Source: Porphyra umbilicalis
Taxonomy: Eukaryota > Rhodophyta > Bangiophyceae > Bangiales > Bangiaceae
DNA length: 64,000 nt
Direction of reading: 5' to 3'
NCBI GenBank assembly: GCA_002049455.2
Contig: KV918808.1
Location: forward strand, 62,001 to 126,000
Shown: positions 51,871-62,138 of the stretch, in pieces
How the letters are laid out: every line of letters starts with the position of its first letter
Numbering within the stretch: the first letter of the stretch is position 1
Notes under the pieces: model-generated
What the model saw: the letters and a program-made list of their open reading frames with translations, nothing else
Databases searched by the model: none
What the model was told of the DNA's origin: nothing
Translations under genes and position numbers: made by a program

Positions 51871-54456
51871 ATGCCCCGGGTTGCATGGAGCATGCTCCGC
51901 TTCCCTGTGCTGGTGTCCCATCAGTGGCGCAACTTCGGGGCCCCCTCTCTCTCAAAGCTCGCGAAAGGACTGCCCAAGCGCACCAAACGAGGGCGGCGCT
52001 CGGGTGAGGGGCCATCCCCATCCCCTTCCGACGAGGAGAAGGACGCAGACGCCGCCGAGGGCAGCTCTGACGCGCCCATGGACGTCGACCGAGACGGGGT
52101 CGCCGTGAACGGTGCGCCCGACGGTGGCGACGGCGCGCCGCCAACAAAGGTGCGCCGCGTCAGTCGCGGTTCCGCGGCCGCGCGCGGTGTCGACAGCGTT
52201 GCCACGGGTACGGACAAGGCGGCCGCCGGCGCGGCATCGAGTGCGCCCCGAGACGTTGCAGACGAGGGATGTGCTGCATCGGCCGGCGCCGCGGCGATGA
52301 CCGCTCCAGCTGCGGGTGGCCCGTCAAATCTCTCCGCTGCTGTTGTCGCTGCGGCGGTGGATCGCTCCCAGGCGCTGTGCGAGACTGCCGCGTATTGTGT
52401 GATCGACAAGACCACCACGGCGCGCCGTGTGGCACCGTGTGGTCCCTACGCGACCCCTCGGGAGCAGCTCTGGTGGTTTACCCAACTCGCGCGCGACGTG
52501 ACGGCGGCGCACCCGTTTCTCGAAGACGTCAACGACACGAGGCCCTCACTGCCGACGCCCAAGCGTGCGGGCAAGGCCCCGTCCCAACGCGCGGGTGCGG
52601 CGGACGGGGCGCCGGCGGCGCGCAACACCCCCGGTCGTGCTTCCCGCGTCGCTCGACAGGGGGGCACCCCAAAGACCAAGGCGGCCAAGGCGATCGTCGC
52701 CGGTGTGACACCGCGTCCGCGACGGGCGCCCGACCCTGTCGGCACCGTCGACCGCGAGCTGCGGGGCTTTCGCGTCAAGGCGCAGATCATGGCGTCCGTG
52801 CGATCGTGGGACGTGCTTGCAATCTTGTGTGGCTTCCCCGACAGTGAAACCATGCTGTCGCCCTACCTGTTGTGGTCCGCCACGAAGGTGTGTTTTGAGC
52901 AGATCACCGACGCCCGGTTGGGGTTCGCCCCCTTGGCGAGTCGCCATCGCCTGTGGCATGGGCGACGGCCCTCGGTGGACCCTGCCGTGGTCGACGCCGC
53001 TGCGTTGCGGCGGCTGGACGCTTTGCTGCTGGCGGATCGGGCGTTGCGGACAGCGGCCGTTCGCTTTGTCGAGCACGTCGTTGCCGTTTCCAACGGCAAG
53101 GACGTTTGGTCAAACACCTGCAACCCGCTGTCCATGCGCGCCGACATTGGGAGTTTGAGCGGCGCGTCCTTCCTTCGACCCCGGCGCACGCTGGTGGATG
53201 AGCTGGCGCCCGTCTTGTCGAGCTACCTGAAGCAGCTGCGTTTGCCGGTCGAGGCGGACCCCGCCGACCCTATGCGTTCCCCAGTCGCGCCGGAAGGGGC
53301 CCTACCGACAGACACCTCTGTCGGGCTGGTGGCCGGCTTGACCGACGCGGAGCGTGACGCCTTCAAGGTGGTCGACCGCGCTCTGGCAGAAGAGTGCCGC
53401 ACGTACGAGCTCGACTTTTGGAAGTTCCCCGTATCCCGCCTCCAGCTGCGCGTCCAGCTGCTGCTGATGGACATTCCGTGGAATACGCGGCGTGTCGCTG
53501 GCAATGACAACTCTGACCACGACGTCTTTAACGACGCGGACCGGGGGGTGCTGTGTGACTTTGCGACGTCCAGCGTTCGGCAGGGGGGCCACGCCATTAT
53601 CATGTGTTCCTTCTCCCAGTTTTCGAACCTGTCCAAGACGCTCGAATCGTACAAGGCCCCGACGACGAACGAGTCGCTGTCGGCGGTGGACGCGGGCCCC
53701 ATGGCCTTTATTTGTTCGACGCCGACGGGCGCGCCGCGAAGCACCACCACCCTCGCCAACCACATGTTTGTGGCCGTACACGCGACACGGCGCGGCGCGG
53801 GGTTGGCCGGCCACCGCATGGTCAACTACCGCGTGTTTGACAGTGACGTGTCGAGTATGCCCGGCAACAGCAACGTGTACAACCATGTGACGCAGCCGAC
53901 GGGTCGCGAGGTCGGCTATGCGGGCGACGGCATCCTGCGCCCCGAGCAGAAGCCGGTCAGCCTCTTGTGCGAGCTCATTCAATGCTTCACCAAACCGAGC
54001 GACGTCGTGTTGGACCTATTTGCGGGCTCCTTTTCAATGACGGACGCGTGCATCCAGACGCGGCGCCACAGTTGGAGCTGTGACAAGGACCCCGTGGCGG
54101 TGCGGTTTGGCAAGCGACGCGTCTTTTTGTCTTTTGTCCGCTTTTTGTCCTCGACATCGGCTGTCACGACCACCGTCGGTGCGCTCGACCGCAACGTGCT
54201 CTCCGACGATCGCCCACCGGCGATCGTCGGCGGTCCTGCCCTGGGTGAATTTTTGGTTCCTTCTTGGCGACACATTGGCGACACACAGCGGTCGAGTGTC
54301 GCCAACGTGTCGCGCAGGGGGGCAAACTGTGTCGGAGACGGGAGCACCATGGGAGCACGCCGGCAGCGGATAAGCATCCGGCCGTGCCGGATACGGAACA
54401 AACATAAGGAGCATCCAGTTCAATTGCAATTTTCCGCGGCAAAAGTTTGGATCTAG
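51871..54456 (+). CDS. beta-class N6/N4 DNA methyltransferase module
   Basis: The start is uncertain: the frame is open from the TGA at 51627 (TSDHLTAARLARAAPVDTRC ...), and 51871 is the first ATG (MPRVAWSMLRFPVLVSHQWR). A Ser/Asp/Ala-rich disordered region with NLS-like KRTKRGRR follows. The conserved part begins near 52740. The catalytic motif IV is DIPW (53470-53481, LLLMDIPWNTR). The SAM-binding motif I comes later as VLDLFAGSFSMTDACIQTRR (54007-54066). The order IV then I defines the beta class (N6_N4_Mtase). The motif is DIPW rather than the usual DPPY/SPPY/DPPW, so base specificity (6mA or 4mC) cannot be told. It ends in TAG at 54456. Confidence 0.65.
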   Translation: MPRVAWSMLRFPVLVSHQWRNFGAPSLSKLAKGLPKRTKRGRRSGEGPSPSPSDEEKDADAAEGSSDAPMDVDRDGVAVNGAPDGGDGAPPTKVRRVSRGSAAARGVDSVATGTDKAAAGAASSAPRDVADEGCAASAGAAAMTAPAAGGPSNLSAAVVAAAVDRSQALCETAAYCVIDKTTTARRVAPCGPYATPREQLWWFTQLARDVTAAHPFLEDVNDTRPSLPTPKRAGKAPSQRAGAADGAPAARNTPGRASRVARQGGTPKTKAAKAIVAGVTPRPRRAPDPVGTVDRELRGFRVKAQIMASVRSWDVLAILCGFPDSETMLSPYLLWSATKVCFEQITDARLGFAPLASRHRLWHGRRPSVDPAVVDAAALRRLDALLLADRALRTAAVRFVEHVVAVSNGKDVWSNTCNPLSMRADIGSLSGASFLRPRRTLVDELAPVLSSYLKQLRLPVEADPADPMRSPVAPEGALPTDTSVGLVAGLTDAERDAFKVVDRALAEECRTYELDFWKFPVSRLQLRVQLLLMDIPWNTRRVAGNDNSDHDVFNDADRGVLCDFATSSVRQGGHAIIMCSFSQFSNLSKTLESYKAPTTNESLSAVDAGPMAFICSTPTGAPRSTTTLANHMFVAVHATRRGAGLAGHRMVNYRVFDSDVSSMPGNSNVYNHVTQPTGREVGYAGDGILRPEQKPVSLLCELIQCFTKPSDVVLDLFAGSFSMTDACIQTRRHSWSCDKDPVAVRFGKRRVFLSFVRFLSSTSAVTTTVGALDRNVLSDDRPPAIVGGPALGEFLVPSWRHIGDTQRSSVANVSRRGANCVGDGSTMGARRQRISIRPCRIRNKHKEHPVQLQFSAAKVWI

Positions 54457-54479
54457 TATTCCATAAATCGATGACTGAC

Positions 54480-55920
54480 ACGCGACCAACAATCTCAGTC
54501 ATATGACATTGTGGATCACGCGACAGGAGCGCGTCCACAGAAAATATCTGCAGGTCACAAGCGCCACCCTGCGTCGCGGCGGCCGCCGCCGCCGCCGCGT
54601 CGAGCGCGTCGCGAGTAGCGCCAAACAGGGCGGCGTCGGCGGTGGCGGCGTCGGCAGCGGCGGCGGCGGCGGAGGCGCGGTGCCGCACCGGCGGGTGCCC
54701 ATTGGAGACGGCGACCGTCGCGGACGCGGGGGCCGGCGGGGGAGACAGGAGGGCGCCCCGATGCCGCCGGCGCCCGCAGCAGCAGACGCCGCGTCGCCCC
54801 CCCCCCCACGCCCGCACCCGCTCCAGCACCTGCACCCGCCCCCACCCCCGCCGCGACCGGCAGCGGCTGACACGCCGCCCGCATCAGCAGGAGCACAAGC
54901 ACCTGCCGCACCGCCGGAGTGCGGGCGGCGGCGGCGCTCGGTGCAAACAGCCCGCGCAGCAGCCCGTCGGTGACGGCGGGCACGCATAGCATCCACACGG
55001 GCGCCGTCGACGGCACCGCGTCGGCGGGGGTGGGGGCCGCTGCGCCCGCCCCCCACCCCCTCACCGGCGGCACCTTTCTCCTCCCCCCCCCCTTCGCCCA
55101 ACCTGCTTCCGACGAGGCCAGGCCCCCCCCCCCCCCCACCCCACCGCCGCCGACGAGGCAAGCCCCCCCCCGCGCCCGCCGCGTTGGGCGCGGCGCAAAA
55201 GCCGAGCGCAGCGTCGTCAGCCACCGCTGCCGTCGCCCCGCCGTCGCCCGACGGCGGCCGGACGCGCCGAGGCACCGTCGCCGAGTCGCCGCCGCCAATT
55301 CGCTGCCCCCGTCGGCTGCCGCGGCGCCGCTCCGCGCGGGGTGCCTGTCGCCTTCGGGCGCGAAATCTGCGGCAGCCGCAGCGGCGCCGCCCCTTGCCGC
55401 CGCTGGCGCCCGCCCGCCACCCGAGGTCGACGCGGCGCCGGCGACGCCGCCACCCCCCCCAGCCGCGCGCACCTCCTTGATCTCCAAGACCACCGCCGCC
55501 GCCACGTCGCTGTCGCCTTTCGCCGCCGCGGCTTGCCGCCGCCGCCGCCGAAACAGCGCACCCCCTCAGCACGTCCGCCTTCTCCCCCGCGCCGACAACG
55601 CGGCAGCCGCGGCCGCCGACCGCCGCATCGCCGCCGCCCCTTGCCGCCGCCGCCGCCTTGTGCACTGGCGGCGGCGGCGACGACGCGTGGCGGCGGCAGC
55701 AGACGCCGCCGAAACGCCCGACACCGCCTCGGCTTGCCGCTGCCGCCGCCGACAACGCGCTCCCCCCCCGCACGTCCGCCCCCCCCGGCCCCCCCGCGGC
55801 GGGAGGCCGCAGACGCGATCCTGCGTCTTGCAGCCACCGCTGCTTGCCACCTCATTGCAGCCGGCCGCGGACCGCGCCGGCACTCTGAGTCGCGGCCACC
55901 ACGCGGGCGGCGGGGGCGGG
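54480..55920. other. GC-rich low-complexity region
   Basis: Almost entirely GCC/CGC-type triplets with runs of C (for example 55085-55092 and 55126-55137). Frames of 316-424 codons (minus) and 335 codons (plus) overlap fully and consist of Ala/Gly/Arg/Pro strings. I see no basis for a gene on either strand. Confidence 0.5.
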
Positions 55921-55927
55921 GGATGAC

Positions 55928-56036
55928 CGCCGGCCGCCAGGGGTGCCCTTCGCGGCCGACAGGGGTGCCCTTCGCGGCCGACAGGGGTGCCCTTCGCGGC
56001 CGCCAGGGGTGCCCTTCGCGGCCGCCAGGGGTGGCG
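55928..56036 (+). repeat. 22-bp tandem repeat
   Basis: Five copies of GGGTGCCCTTCGCGGCCGMCAG (M is A or C), the last degenerate. Confidence 0.9.
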
Positions 56037-56596
56037 ATTGGAGCCTCTTCAGCCCCCCAAAGTGCTCAGGAGGCATTTATGGGAGAAGAGGTCACCGCCA
56101 ACCAATCCGATTTCTGGAAACACAAGGGTACACAAGCAGAACAATGAGGACATGGCTCTTATCCAATGAAAATCGTCTCAACACACCTTGCCGCACGGCA
56201 AAAACACGGCCAGTGTCGGAGTCCCTCTGATACTGTCACCGCAGTGCGGCACCAGCCAATCAGAGGCCGAATTCACCGGCACTATTGCTATGATAGACGG
56301 CGGAGGCCGGTCTGCTGCTGTCCTGACCATTCCGTGCTGACAGTGATCTCGCCTGAGTGCACCAGGGGCGAGGCCCCTCCTGAATTCGTGAAATTGCATC
56401 ATTACAGTGATACACAAGCCTGGGACTTGGCCGTGTCAGCTTGATTCTCGTTGTCTTAGCCGTTGGACATGGCATCCGAACCGAATAATTGTGTCGCCCG
56501 ATCCCCGACCGGCCATTACAAGTCGTAGGCTGCGGTTTCGATGGGGCACCACACTGTGTCGCCCTCAAATCGCTTGAAAGTAACCAAAGAAGAGCG
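56037..56596. other. upstream region of the SET gene
   Basis: AT content rises here relative to the preceding block, with CCAACCAATCCGAT near 56098 as a CCAAT-like motif. No clear TATA box was found. No separate gene is supported. Confidence 0.4.
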
Positions 56597-57553
56597 ATGG
56601 CAGAACCGCCGACGATGCGGCCTGTGCGGCGCAGCATTTTGCAGCCGCCCGCGACGGAGATGGTGCAACACACGGTGCTGCCGAGGCACATTGTGGACCA
56701 CGTCGTGGCCGCGTACGTCCCGCTTGCTGCCGCGGACGTGTTGACACCCGAGGGGATTGGGGCGATGTACGCCACGCATCCGCGAAAGTGGCGGCGTGCC
56801 CTTCGGTTTCTTTTTGAGGACTTTCCGATCGCGTCTCTCCGCGCCGCCGACGCGTCTGCCTGTGGCGTCCGCTTTGGCGTCTCGACCGTACCGGATGCGG
56901 GACTCGGCTGCTTTGTCAGCCGGCCGGATGGCTTTGGCGCCCAAAACACCGTCGGGTCCTTGTGGGGTCCGGTCGTGTGGCACAACTGTCAGACGGCGCA
57001 GTACGAGCAAGTCAAGAACCGCTTCTACGGGCCGATGCGCGGAAACGCGCGTGTGACGCCCCAGCTCTGCCGCTTGAACGGGCACAAGATGTCTCACTGG
57101 GCCAAGCCGTTTTGGGTTGTGCCCCTGGGCGGGTCGGCGCTCGGGTTTGTCAACCACTGGGGACCGGTCATCTGCGCGGCGCGTGTCGCCGCCGACGCGG
57201 CGGCCGGCGCGTGTGGGGGGGGGGGGGGGGGGGGGGGAGGAGCGGCCGCGCCAGCGCATGATGCGCGTGATGCGGGTGCTGCGGGTGCTCTGGCACCGGT
57301 CGCGCCCGCGCCGGGTCCCGCGCGGTCCCCATCGCCCGCGGCCAAGGGGCCCAACGCGGTGTTGAAGTGGTACACGGACATCCGTGCGGTGGACGACCTG
57401 TCCCGGGACGACACCCTCACCCTCGTGACGACGCGGGCGGTTGCGTTTGGGGAGGAGCTGCTGGTCGACTATGGGTCCGACTTTGAGTGGAAGTTTGTGC
57501 AAAAGGAGCGCGCCGGCACGGGACGGAGCTCCCCGCAGGCGTTTGACCGATAG
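56597..57553 (+). CDS. SET-domain protein (predicted lysine methyltransferase)
   Basis: The ATG at 56597 (MAEPPTMRPVRRS) is preferred over non-ATG extensions upstream; 318 codons, TAG stop. An N-terminal helical region (IVDHVVAAYVPLAAADV) precedes the SET core. This has PDAGLGCFVSR (GxG loop, 56890-56925), LGFVNHWGP (the N-H of the pseudoknot, about 57140-57168) and FGEELLVDYGSDFEWKF (57448-57498, GEEL...DYG). A 23-G run at 57215-57237 encodes ten Gly within an insert of about 60 residues between the NH motif and NAVLKWYTDIRAVDD. Both halves are in the same frame. The usual C-terminal post-SET cysteines are absent. It would use SAM to methylate lysine on histone or another protein; the substrate is unknown. 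Confidence 0.7.
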   Translation: MAEPPTMRPVRRSILQPPATEMVQHTVLPRHIVDHVVAAYVPLAAADVLTPEGIGAMYATHPRKWRRALRFLFEDFPIASLRAADASACGVRFGVSTVPDAGLGCFVSRPDGFGAQNTVGSLWGPVVWHNCQTAQYEQVKNRFYGPMRGNARVTPQLCRLNGHKMSHWAKPFWVVPLGGSALGFVNHWGPVICAARVAADAAAGACGGGGGGGGGAAAPAHDARDAGAAGALAPVAPAPGPARSPSPAAKGPNAVLKWYTDIRAVDDLSRDDTLTLVTTRAVAFGEELLVDYGSDFEWKFVQKERAGTGRSSPQAFDR

Positions 57554-58453
57554 GTCGGGCGGTCCCGGCGCGGCCCCACCTCGGTCGACCGGTCGTGCGT
57601 TTTGGGTGGGCGGGGGGTAGGAACGATCGACACGCGAGATGCATCTTCTTTTTTGTAGGACAGTCAGTAGAGGTTTGGTACATTGTATCAATACGATGTG
57701 TGCCCAATCCCAATGAGTCGACCACAGGCGACACGCCAGCGCGCCACGGTGCGACTCGGAGCGCGTCGCCCATAGACAGACGCCGTCACAGGTGTGGGTT
57801 CGCCACTGTGCTGCGCGAGAGACCACAACACTGACGCGCCTGTTGCAACGGCGAGCGCGCGTCGCTTGGGGGCTCGCGATGCGCTGACCTGGAAGCGTGT
57901 GCGCGCAATTGCGAGTTTGTCCTCTCGACAACCTCCAAAAACCATCCATGGTCGCCCTGAACAGCCGATGTGGACCAGTGGAATGGGTAGGCAGCGTCTG
58001 ACATGCTTACACATTCGCCCGATGCAACTCTACATACACCCTGGAACCGGACGCCTGGGTGTCAAGGAGTCTGCAAAAGTGGGCCAATCTCACGACAAAG
58101 CACCGGGCTGTTCCTTGAGGTCGTGTCCAAGCCCGAGTCAACAGCCGACAAGCGTGAGAAAAACGCTGATTGGTGGATGCACTGACGCCACCCAACCCGA
58201 TTCTATTTTTTACGGACTAGCAATACAGTGGGAGATCGTCCATCCCCCACCGTCGCGGCACCGGTGGTCACATGACGCCCAGCGCGTACGGTATGGGGGG
58301 TACAACACCGACTGCGACACTGCACTGGACGGGTCTGCCACAAGGCCCACGAGACGGGCGGTTGTGGTTTCTGCGGTGGGGACGGCTGCATTGCTGTTGC
58401 TGAGAGGTGGCTGTCAGCCCATCGTGATTGGTCGTCCCGCGGGCGCCAGCCCC
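57554..58453. other. intergenic region before the first ATAD2-like gene
   Basis: No supported gene. Long plus-strand frames that run through here into the AAA gene are in the wrong frame and low complexity. The terminal part leads to a TATA box. Confidence 0.4.
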
Positions 58454-58463
58454 TATAAAAGGT
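58451..58463 (+). promoter_or_regulatory. TATA box of ATAD2-like gene A
   Basis: CCCTATAAAAGGT is a near-consensus TATA box, 185 bp before the ATG at 58639. A 23-C run (58582-58604) lies in the presumed 5' untranslated region. Confidence 0.7.
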
Positions 58464-58638
58464 TGGTGGGCGCCGCGGCTCGGGGCAGAGACGGGACGGG
58501 CAGCGCGGTGGTCCAGATAGTGACACCCTCCTCTCCCACCCCACGCACACCAACTGCCCCCGTGGCCGCGTCGGTCGGGCGCCCCCCCCCCCCCCCCCCC
58601 CCCCTTCGTGTGTGGCGGCGGCTCCCTTGCTTTTCAAC

Positions 58639-60141
58639 ATGGTCGGCAAGCCGCGTGCCACGCGAGATGACGGTGCCGGTGGCGACCGCGCGGGCGATGG
58701 GGTGCCCTCCCCCCCCGACGCTGGTCGGCGCGGCGTGGGTGGCGCGGCCGCGCCCGCTCGGGGCAGGGGGGGCCGGCGGGCCGCCCCCGCCGGCCTTGGG
58801 CGCCCCCCGCTGTCGTCTGCCGGGGCGCGTCCGCGTGCACCCCCCCCCGCTGCCGGCCGAGGTGCCGGCGCTCGGGGTGGCAGGCGCACCGAGGCCCCGC
58901 CCGAGGCCCCGCCCGAGGCCGCGCCCGAGGCCCCGCCCACCACCCCCCCCCCCCCCGATCACCTGCCACGGGCGGCGCCCAGAACCTCTCGGCGATGAAT
59001 TATGGTTCCTTTTGTTCGTTGTTGGCTGGCCCGCCCCCTCCGCGGCCACAGCACCAGGAGGAGGAGCAGCCACCGCCGCAGCGACGGCAGCGCCACCGCA
59101 CCCGTACGGCCGACTCACCGCGGTCGTCGACGCCACCGCCCGAGCCGCTGCAACTGCCCGACGACACGCCGGGATGGGACGCGCTTGCCGGCCAAGCGGC
59201 CAACTTGGACGCCCTCAAAGTCGCCCTCGCCGTCCTCCTGATGCCCGACGCGCGACGGGCGGCGGGGGCCACGACCAAGAATGGGGTTTTGTTGACGGGC
59301 CCCCCCGGGACGGGCAAGACGCTGGCCGTCCGCCTGCTGGCGGGCCGTGCCAAGGCGCTCAATGGGGGCACCGTGGTGCCCCTGTGGGTCTTCAATGGCG
59401 GCGAGCTCCTCTCCAAGTGCGTCGGCCACGGCAAACAGCGCGTCCGGCGCGTGATGAACGCCGCCACCGCCGGGCAACCGTCCATCATACTTTTCGACGC
59501 GTTTGAGGCGCTCGCGGCCACGCGCACCGGCGGGCGCCAAGAGTCGATGCCCGTGATCGCCACGCTGTTGGCGTTCTTGGACGGGCTGGGGGGGCGGGAC
59601 CGGGTGTTGGTTGTTGCGGCGACGTCCCGTGTCGATTTGATCGATCCCGCGCTTCGTCGGCCCGTCTGGTTTGGTACGGAGCTGCGCTTTGGGCTCCCCG
59701 ACGCGGCCGGCCGCGCGGCCATCATGCGCGTGTCGGCCGCCGCGGTGGGCGTGCCCGTGGACGCCGCGGACGCGGCCTGGATCGCCGACCACACCGACGA
59801 CTGGTCGGGGGCCGAGCTCGCGGGCCTCTGTGACGACGCCGCCACGACCGTCTTCGCGCGGCGGTTTCCGCGGTGGCCCGACTCGATTGAGGAGGTTGCC
59901 GACGATCCTGCCGACGTGCGTGTCGACTGCCAGGGCACCCTCTACCGGCGCGAACAGTTCACGCGGCTCGGGACGCCGCCGCCCCTGCGGCGGCCGCTCC
60001 CCGAACGCGTGGCGCCGCTGCTGGCACCGACGCTGGCCGACGTGCGGGGGTTTCTCACTCGCCACTTTCCCGTCTCCGGTCGGTGCCTGGGCGGTGCGCC
60101 GCCGCAGCGGCGGTTGGGTGCGGCGCGGACACTGGGTTCAG
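58639..60141 (+). CDS. ATAD2/Yta7-like AAA+ protein A, N-terminus and first AAA domain
   Basis: The ATG at 58639 (MVGKPRATRDDGAGGD) starts a basic Pro/Gly/Arg-rich lead with a 12-bp EAPP-encoding repeat near 58895-58935. A 14-C run at 58943-58956 separates it from the AAA frame, which is offset by one base. The AAA1 domain has GWDALAGQAANLDALK (the WxxIGG-type start), Walker A GPPGTGKT (59299-59322) and a degenerate Walker B IILFDAFEAL (Ala in place of the catalytic Glu). It has sensor-like VVAATSR and an altered arginine-finger box RRPVWFG where active members have RRPGRFD. The C-terminal helix LCDDAATTVFARRFPRWPDS and the VRGFLTRHFP stretch align with ATAD2/Yta7 rather than CDC48. No bromodomain is seen. 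AAA1 is probably unable to hydrolyse ATP. Confidence 0.7.
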
Positions 60142-60955
60142 AGGCTTGGCCGCGGGCCTCCCAATTTTGCCGCAGCGACTGCTCATTGACGGGGACGAGG
60201 GGATGCGACAAGGCACCGTCGCAGCTGCGGTTCTGCATGCGCTGACACTAATGCCGATCTATGACGCGGGCTTTGTGTCGCTGACACGCGGGGCTGGTGC
60301 GCGCACCCCCCAGCAGCGGCTGGCAGAGACGATTTCCGCCGCCACGCGCGCCGCGCCGGCCGTGCTCTTCATCCCCCACGCACACTTGTGGGTGGACGAC
60401 CCGTCGGCGGGGGACTCGACGGACCTGCGCTTCTTTGAGGCGGCGCTCCGGGACGTACCCGTCGGCACGCCGCTCCTGGTTTTGGCAACAACGGATGGGT
60501 GCGCCCGCCTTGCGTTGCTGGCCAGTTTCCACTCCACCTGTTCTCTCGAATGCGCCACAGATGCGCAGCGCACCGACAACTGGGCCCACATCGTCGGGGC
60601 GTGGCAGGACAAGTTTGCCGTGCAGCTCGAGCAAGGTGTACGCCTACCAGTCGCCATGACGGCCGTACGCGCACGGCTGGAGGCGTTGCAGACACAGTCG
60701 ACGGATTGGAGCGTCGACGCGATGGAGCAGGTGTTTGAGGGTCTCCGCGCCCTCCTGTCCATGGAGGTCCGGACGGGGGTGGACCTGTGGGGGAGCTTTT
60801 TGGGGGCCACCGTCGCGCTCGACGGCGAAATGCCGAGTGTCGGCGCAAACACAGCAGACGGTGTCGCCAATGACGACACGTACGATGGTGGTGGCGGTGA
60901 CGGCGCCGCTGACGGCTCTTGTGGACGGGCGGCAAAGCGCACGCGATGTGTCTAG
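60142..60955 (+). CDS. ATAD2/Yta7-like protein A, second AAA domain and C-terminus
   Basis: Continues gene A in another frame; a GT-AG intron ending at GGGTTCAG (60134-60141) or a frameshift could join them. LPILPQRLLIDGDEGMRQGTV with AAAVLHALTLMPIYD, then ATRAAPAVLFIPHAHLWVDD and VGTPLLVLATTDGCARL, reproduce the inactive AAA2 of ATAD2/Yta7 (RILIxGxxGxGQGxxxxAxxHAL; PSIVYxPHIHVWW; LLLATSD). The tail ends in a Gly/Asp-rich stretch and GRAAKRTRCV (TAG), a likely nuclear localisation signal. Family members are hexameric histone chaperones that alter nucleosome density. The bromodomain that normally follows is missing. Confidence 0.7.
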
Positions 60956-61563
60956 ACGCAAGCACCGACCGGCGGGGGGGGCGTTGCGCAGGTGGACGCG
61001 AGTGGGCACCCCCAGGGCACCCCACCCCGGATGGGGTGATGTACCGTTGATTTTATGGTAGCCTGGTAGGCTACAAAAAAAATATTTTGCAAAAACAACC
61101 ACCCCGTCGCGGCTACCGCAGTGCGGCCCGGGGGGACCCCGGCGCGTCGCTGGGCACCCAAGCCCCCCCCCACGCCGCCTGTCGGGCACCCCCAGGGCAC
61201 CCCCAGGGCACCCCCCCCCAGATGGGGTGATGTACCACAATCCAATGGAAAACCTACGAGAGTTGACTCTAGCAATACCGTTAGTTTTTTGGTAGCCTGG
61301 TGGGCTACCAAAAACATATTTTACCAAATCAAACACCTACCGGGGTGCGGCCCAGGGGGACCCCTGCGCGTCACTGGGCACCCAAGCCCCCCCCCACGAC
61401 GCCTGTCGGGCACCCCCAGGGCACCCCCAGGGCACCCCCCCCCAGATGGGGTGATGTACCACAATCCATTGGAAAACCTACGAGAGTTGACTCTAGCAAT
61501 ACCGTTGGTTTTATGGCAGCCTGGTGGGCCACATAAAACATATTTTGCAGAAACAACCACCTA
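60956..61563 (+). repeat. 224-bp satellite, third array
   Basis: About 2.5 units (TGATGTACC near 61037, 61228 and 61452). They share the CCACAATCCAATGGAAAACC, GAGTTGACTCTAGCAATACC and TGGTAGCCTGGTGGGCTACC core with the 46-48 kb array, in the same orientation, but have a different GC-rich half (GGGCACCCCCAGGGCACCCC). The array is interrupted by a MITE at 61564. Confidence 0.9.
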
Positions 61564-61584
61564 CAGTCATTATTTGAATATGTC

Positions 61585-61621
61585 CGGCTTGGTTATATCC
61601 ACAGTGGATATAACCAAGCCG
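61585..61621. repeat. 37-nt perfect palindrome
   Basis: Arms CGGCTTGGTTATATCCAC and its exact complement are separated by one A. It is AT-rich in the centre and lies 21 bp from the left tip of the MITE. It could be a transposase-binding or cruciform-forming site. Confidence 0.85.
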
Positions 61622-61808
61622 AACAAGTCGTGGAAATTTGCATTGCTGAAGGACTAGATGCGATGGACTCGATGCCGTCAGCCGATGCACCCCCTTCACC
61701 AGCGCGCCTCGGTCCTGGTGTCGCCCTCATCATCGCACGCAACGCCTCTCGCATGCAACCATCGCCCGCCGCCACCGCATCCAACCATCGTCATCCACAC
61801 TGAGCCAT

Positions 61809-62138
61809 TTATTGGTCCCCATCCTCCCCCGCCAAAACCAAGTCCACCGTTTCATCAACAGCCCCACAGCCGTCCTCGGCCGCCAACCACCGTCGCACAG
61901 CGTCCTCGCGGTCCGCCGTGCTCATACCTCCATACTCCTCCGACAACGTGGTGTTGGCCATCAGGGCCACGAGGTCGGAAACGTCGGTGTGTGCGTTATC
62001 GGTCACGGGCTGCACCCCATGCACCTGCCGCCACAACTCCGCCACCGCCTCTCTCGGTAGGACGTCAGCTTGTAGCCAGCAATTGTCCTTCAACAGCGGA
62101 CAAATATGCAGTAAACTCTTGGTGGTGAGGTCTCGCAC
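61809..62138 (-). pseudogene. pogo transposase C-terminal remnant
   Basis: 109 codons (MRDLTTKSLLHICPLLKDNC ... VDLVLAGEDGDQ). The part DVSDLVALMANT...AVRRWLAAEDGCGAVDETVD parallels DVEACVALMSGS...LEGWLRQEEDEGVRAATADD in the C-terminal part of the full-length pogo copy. All DNA-binding and catalytic parts are missing, as expected in a deletion derivative. Confidence 0.6.

Noticed and set aside
54499-55926. Long Ala/Gly/Arg-rich frames on both strands
   Set aside because: Triplet-repeat composition leaves both strands open; there is no promoter, splice pattern or domain.
57794-59506. 570-codon plus-strand frame overlapping ATAD2-like gene A
   Set aside because: It is out of frame with the Walker A, Walker B and arginine-finger motifs, which lie in another phase; its peptide is low complexity.
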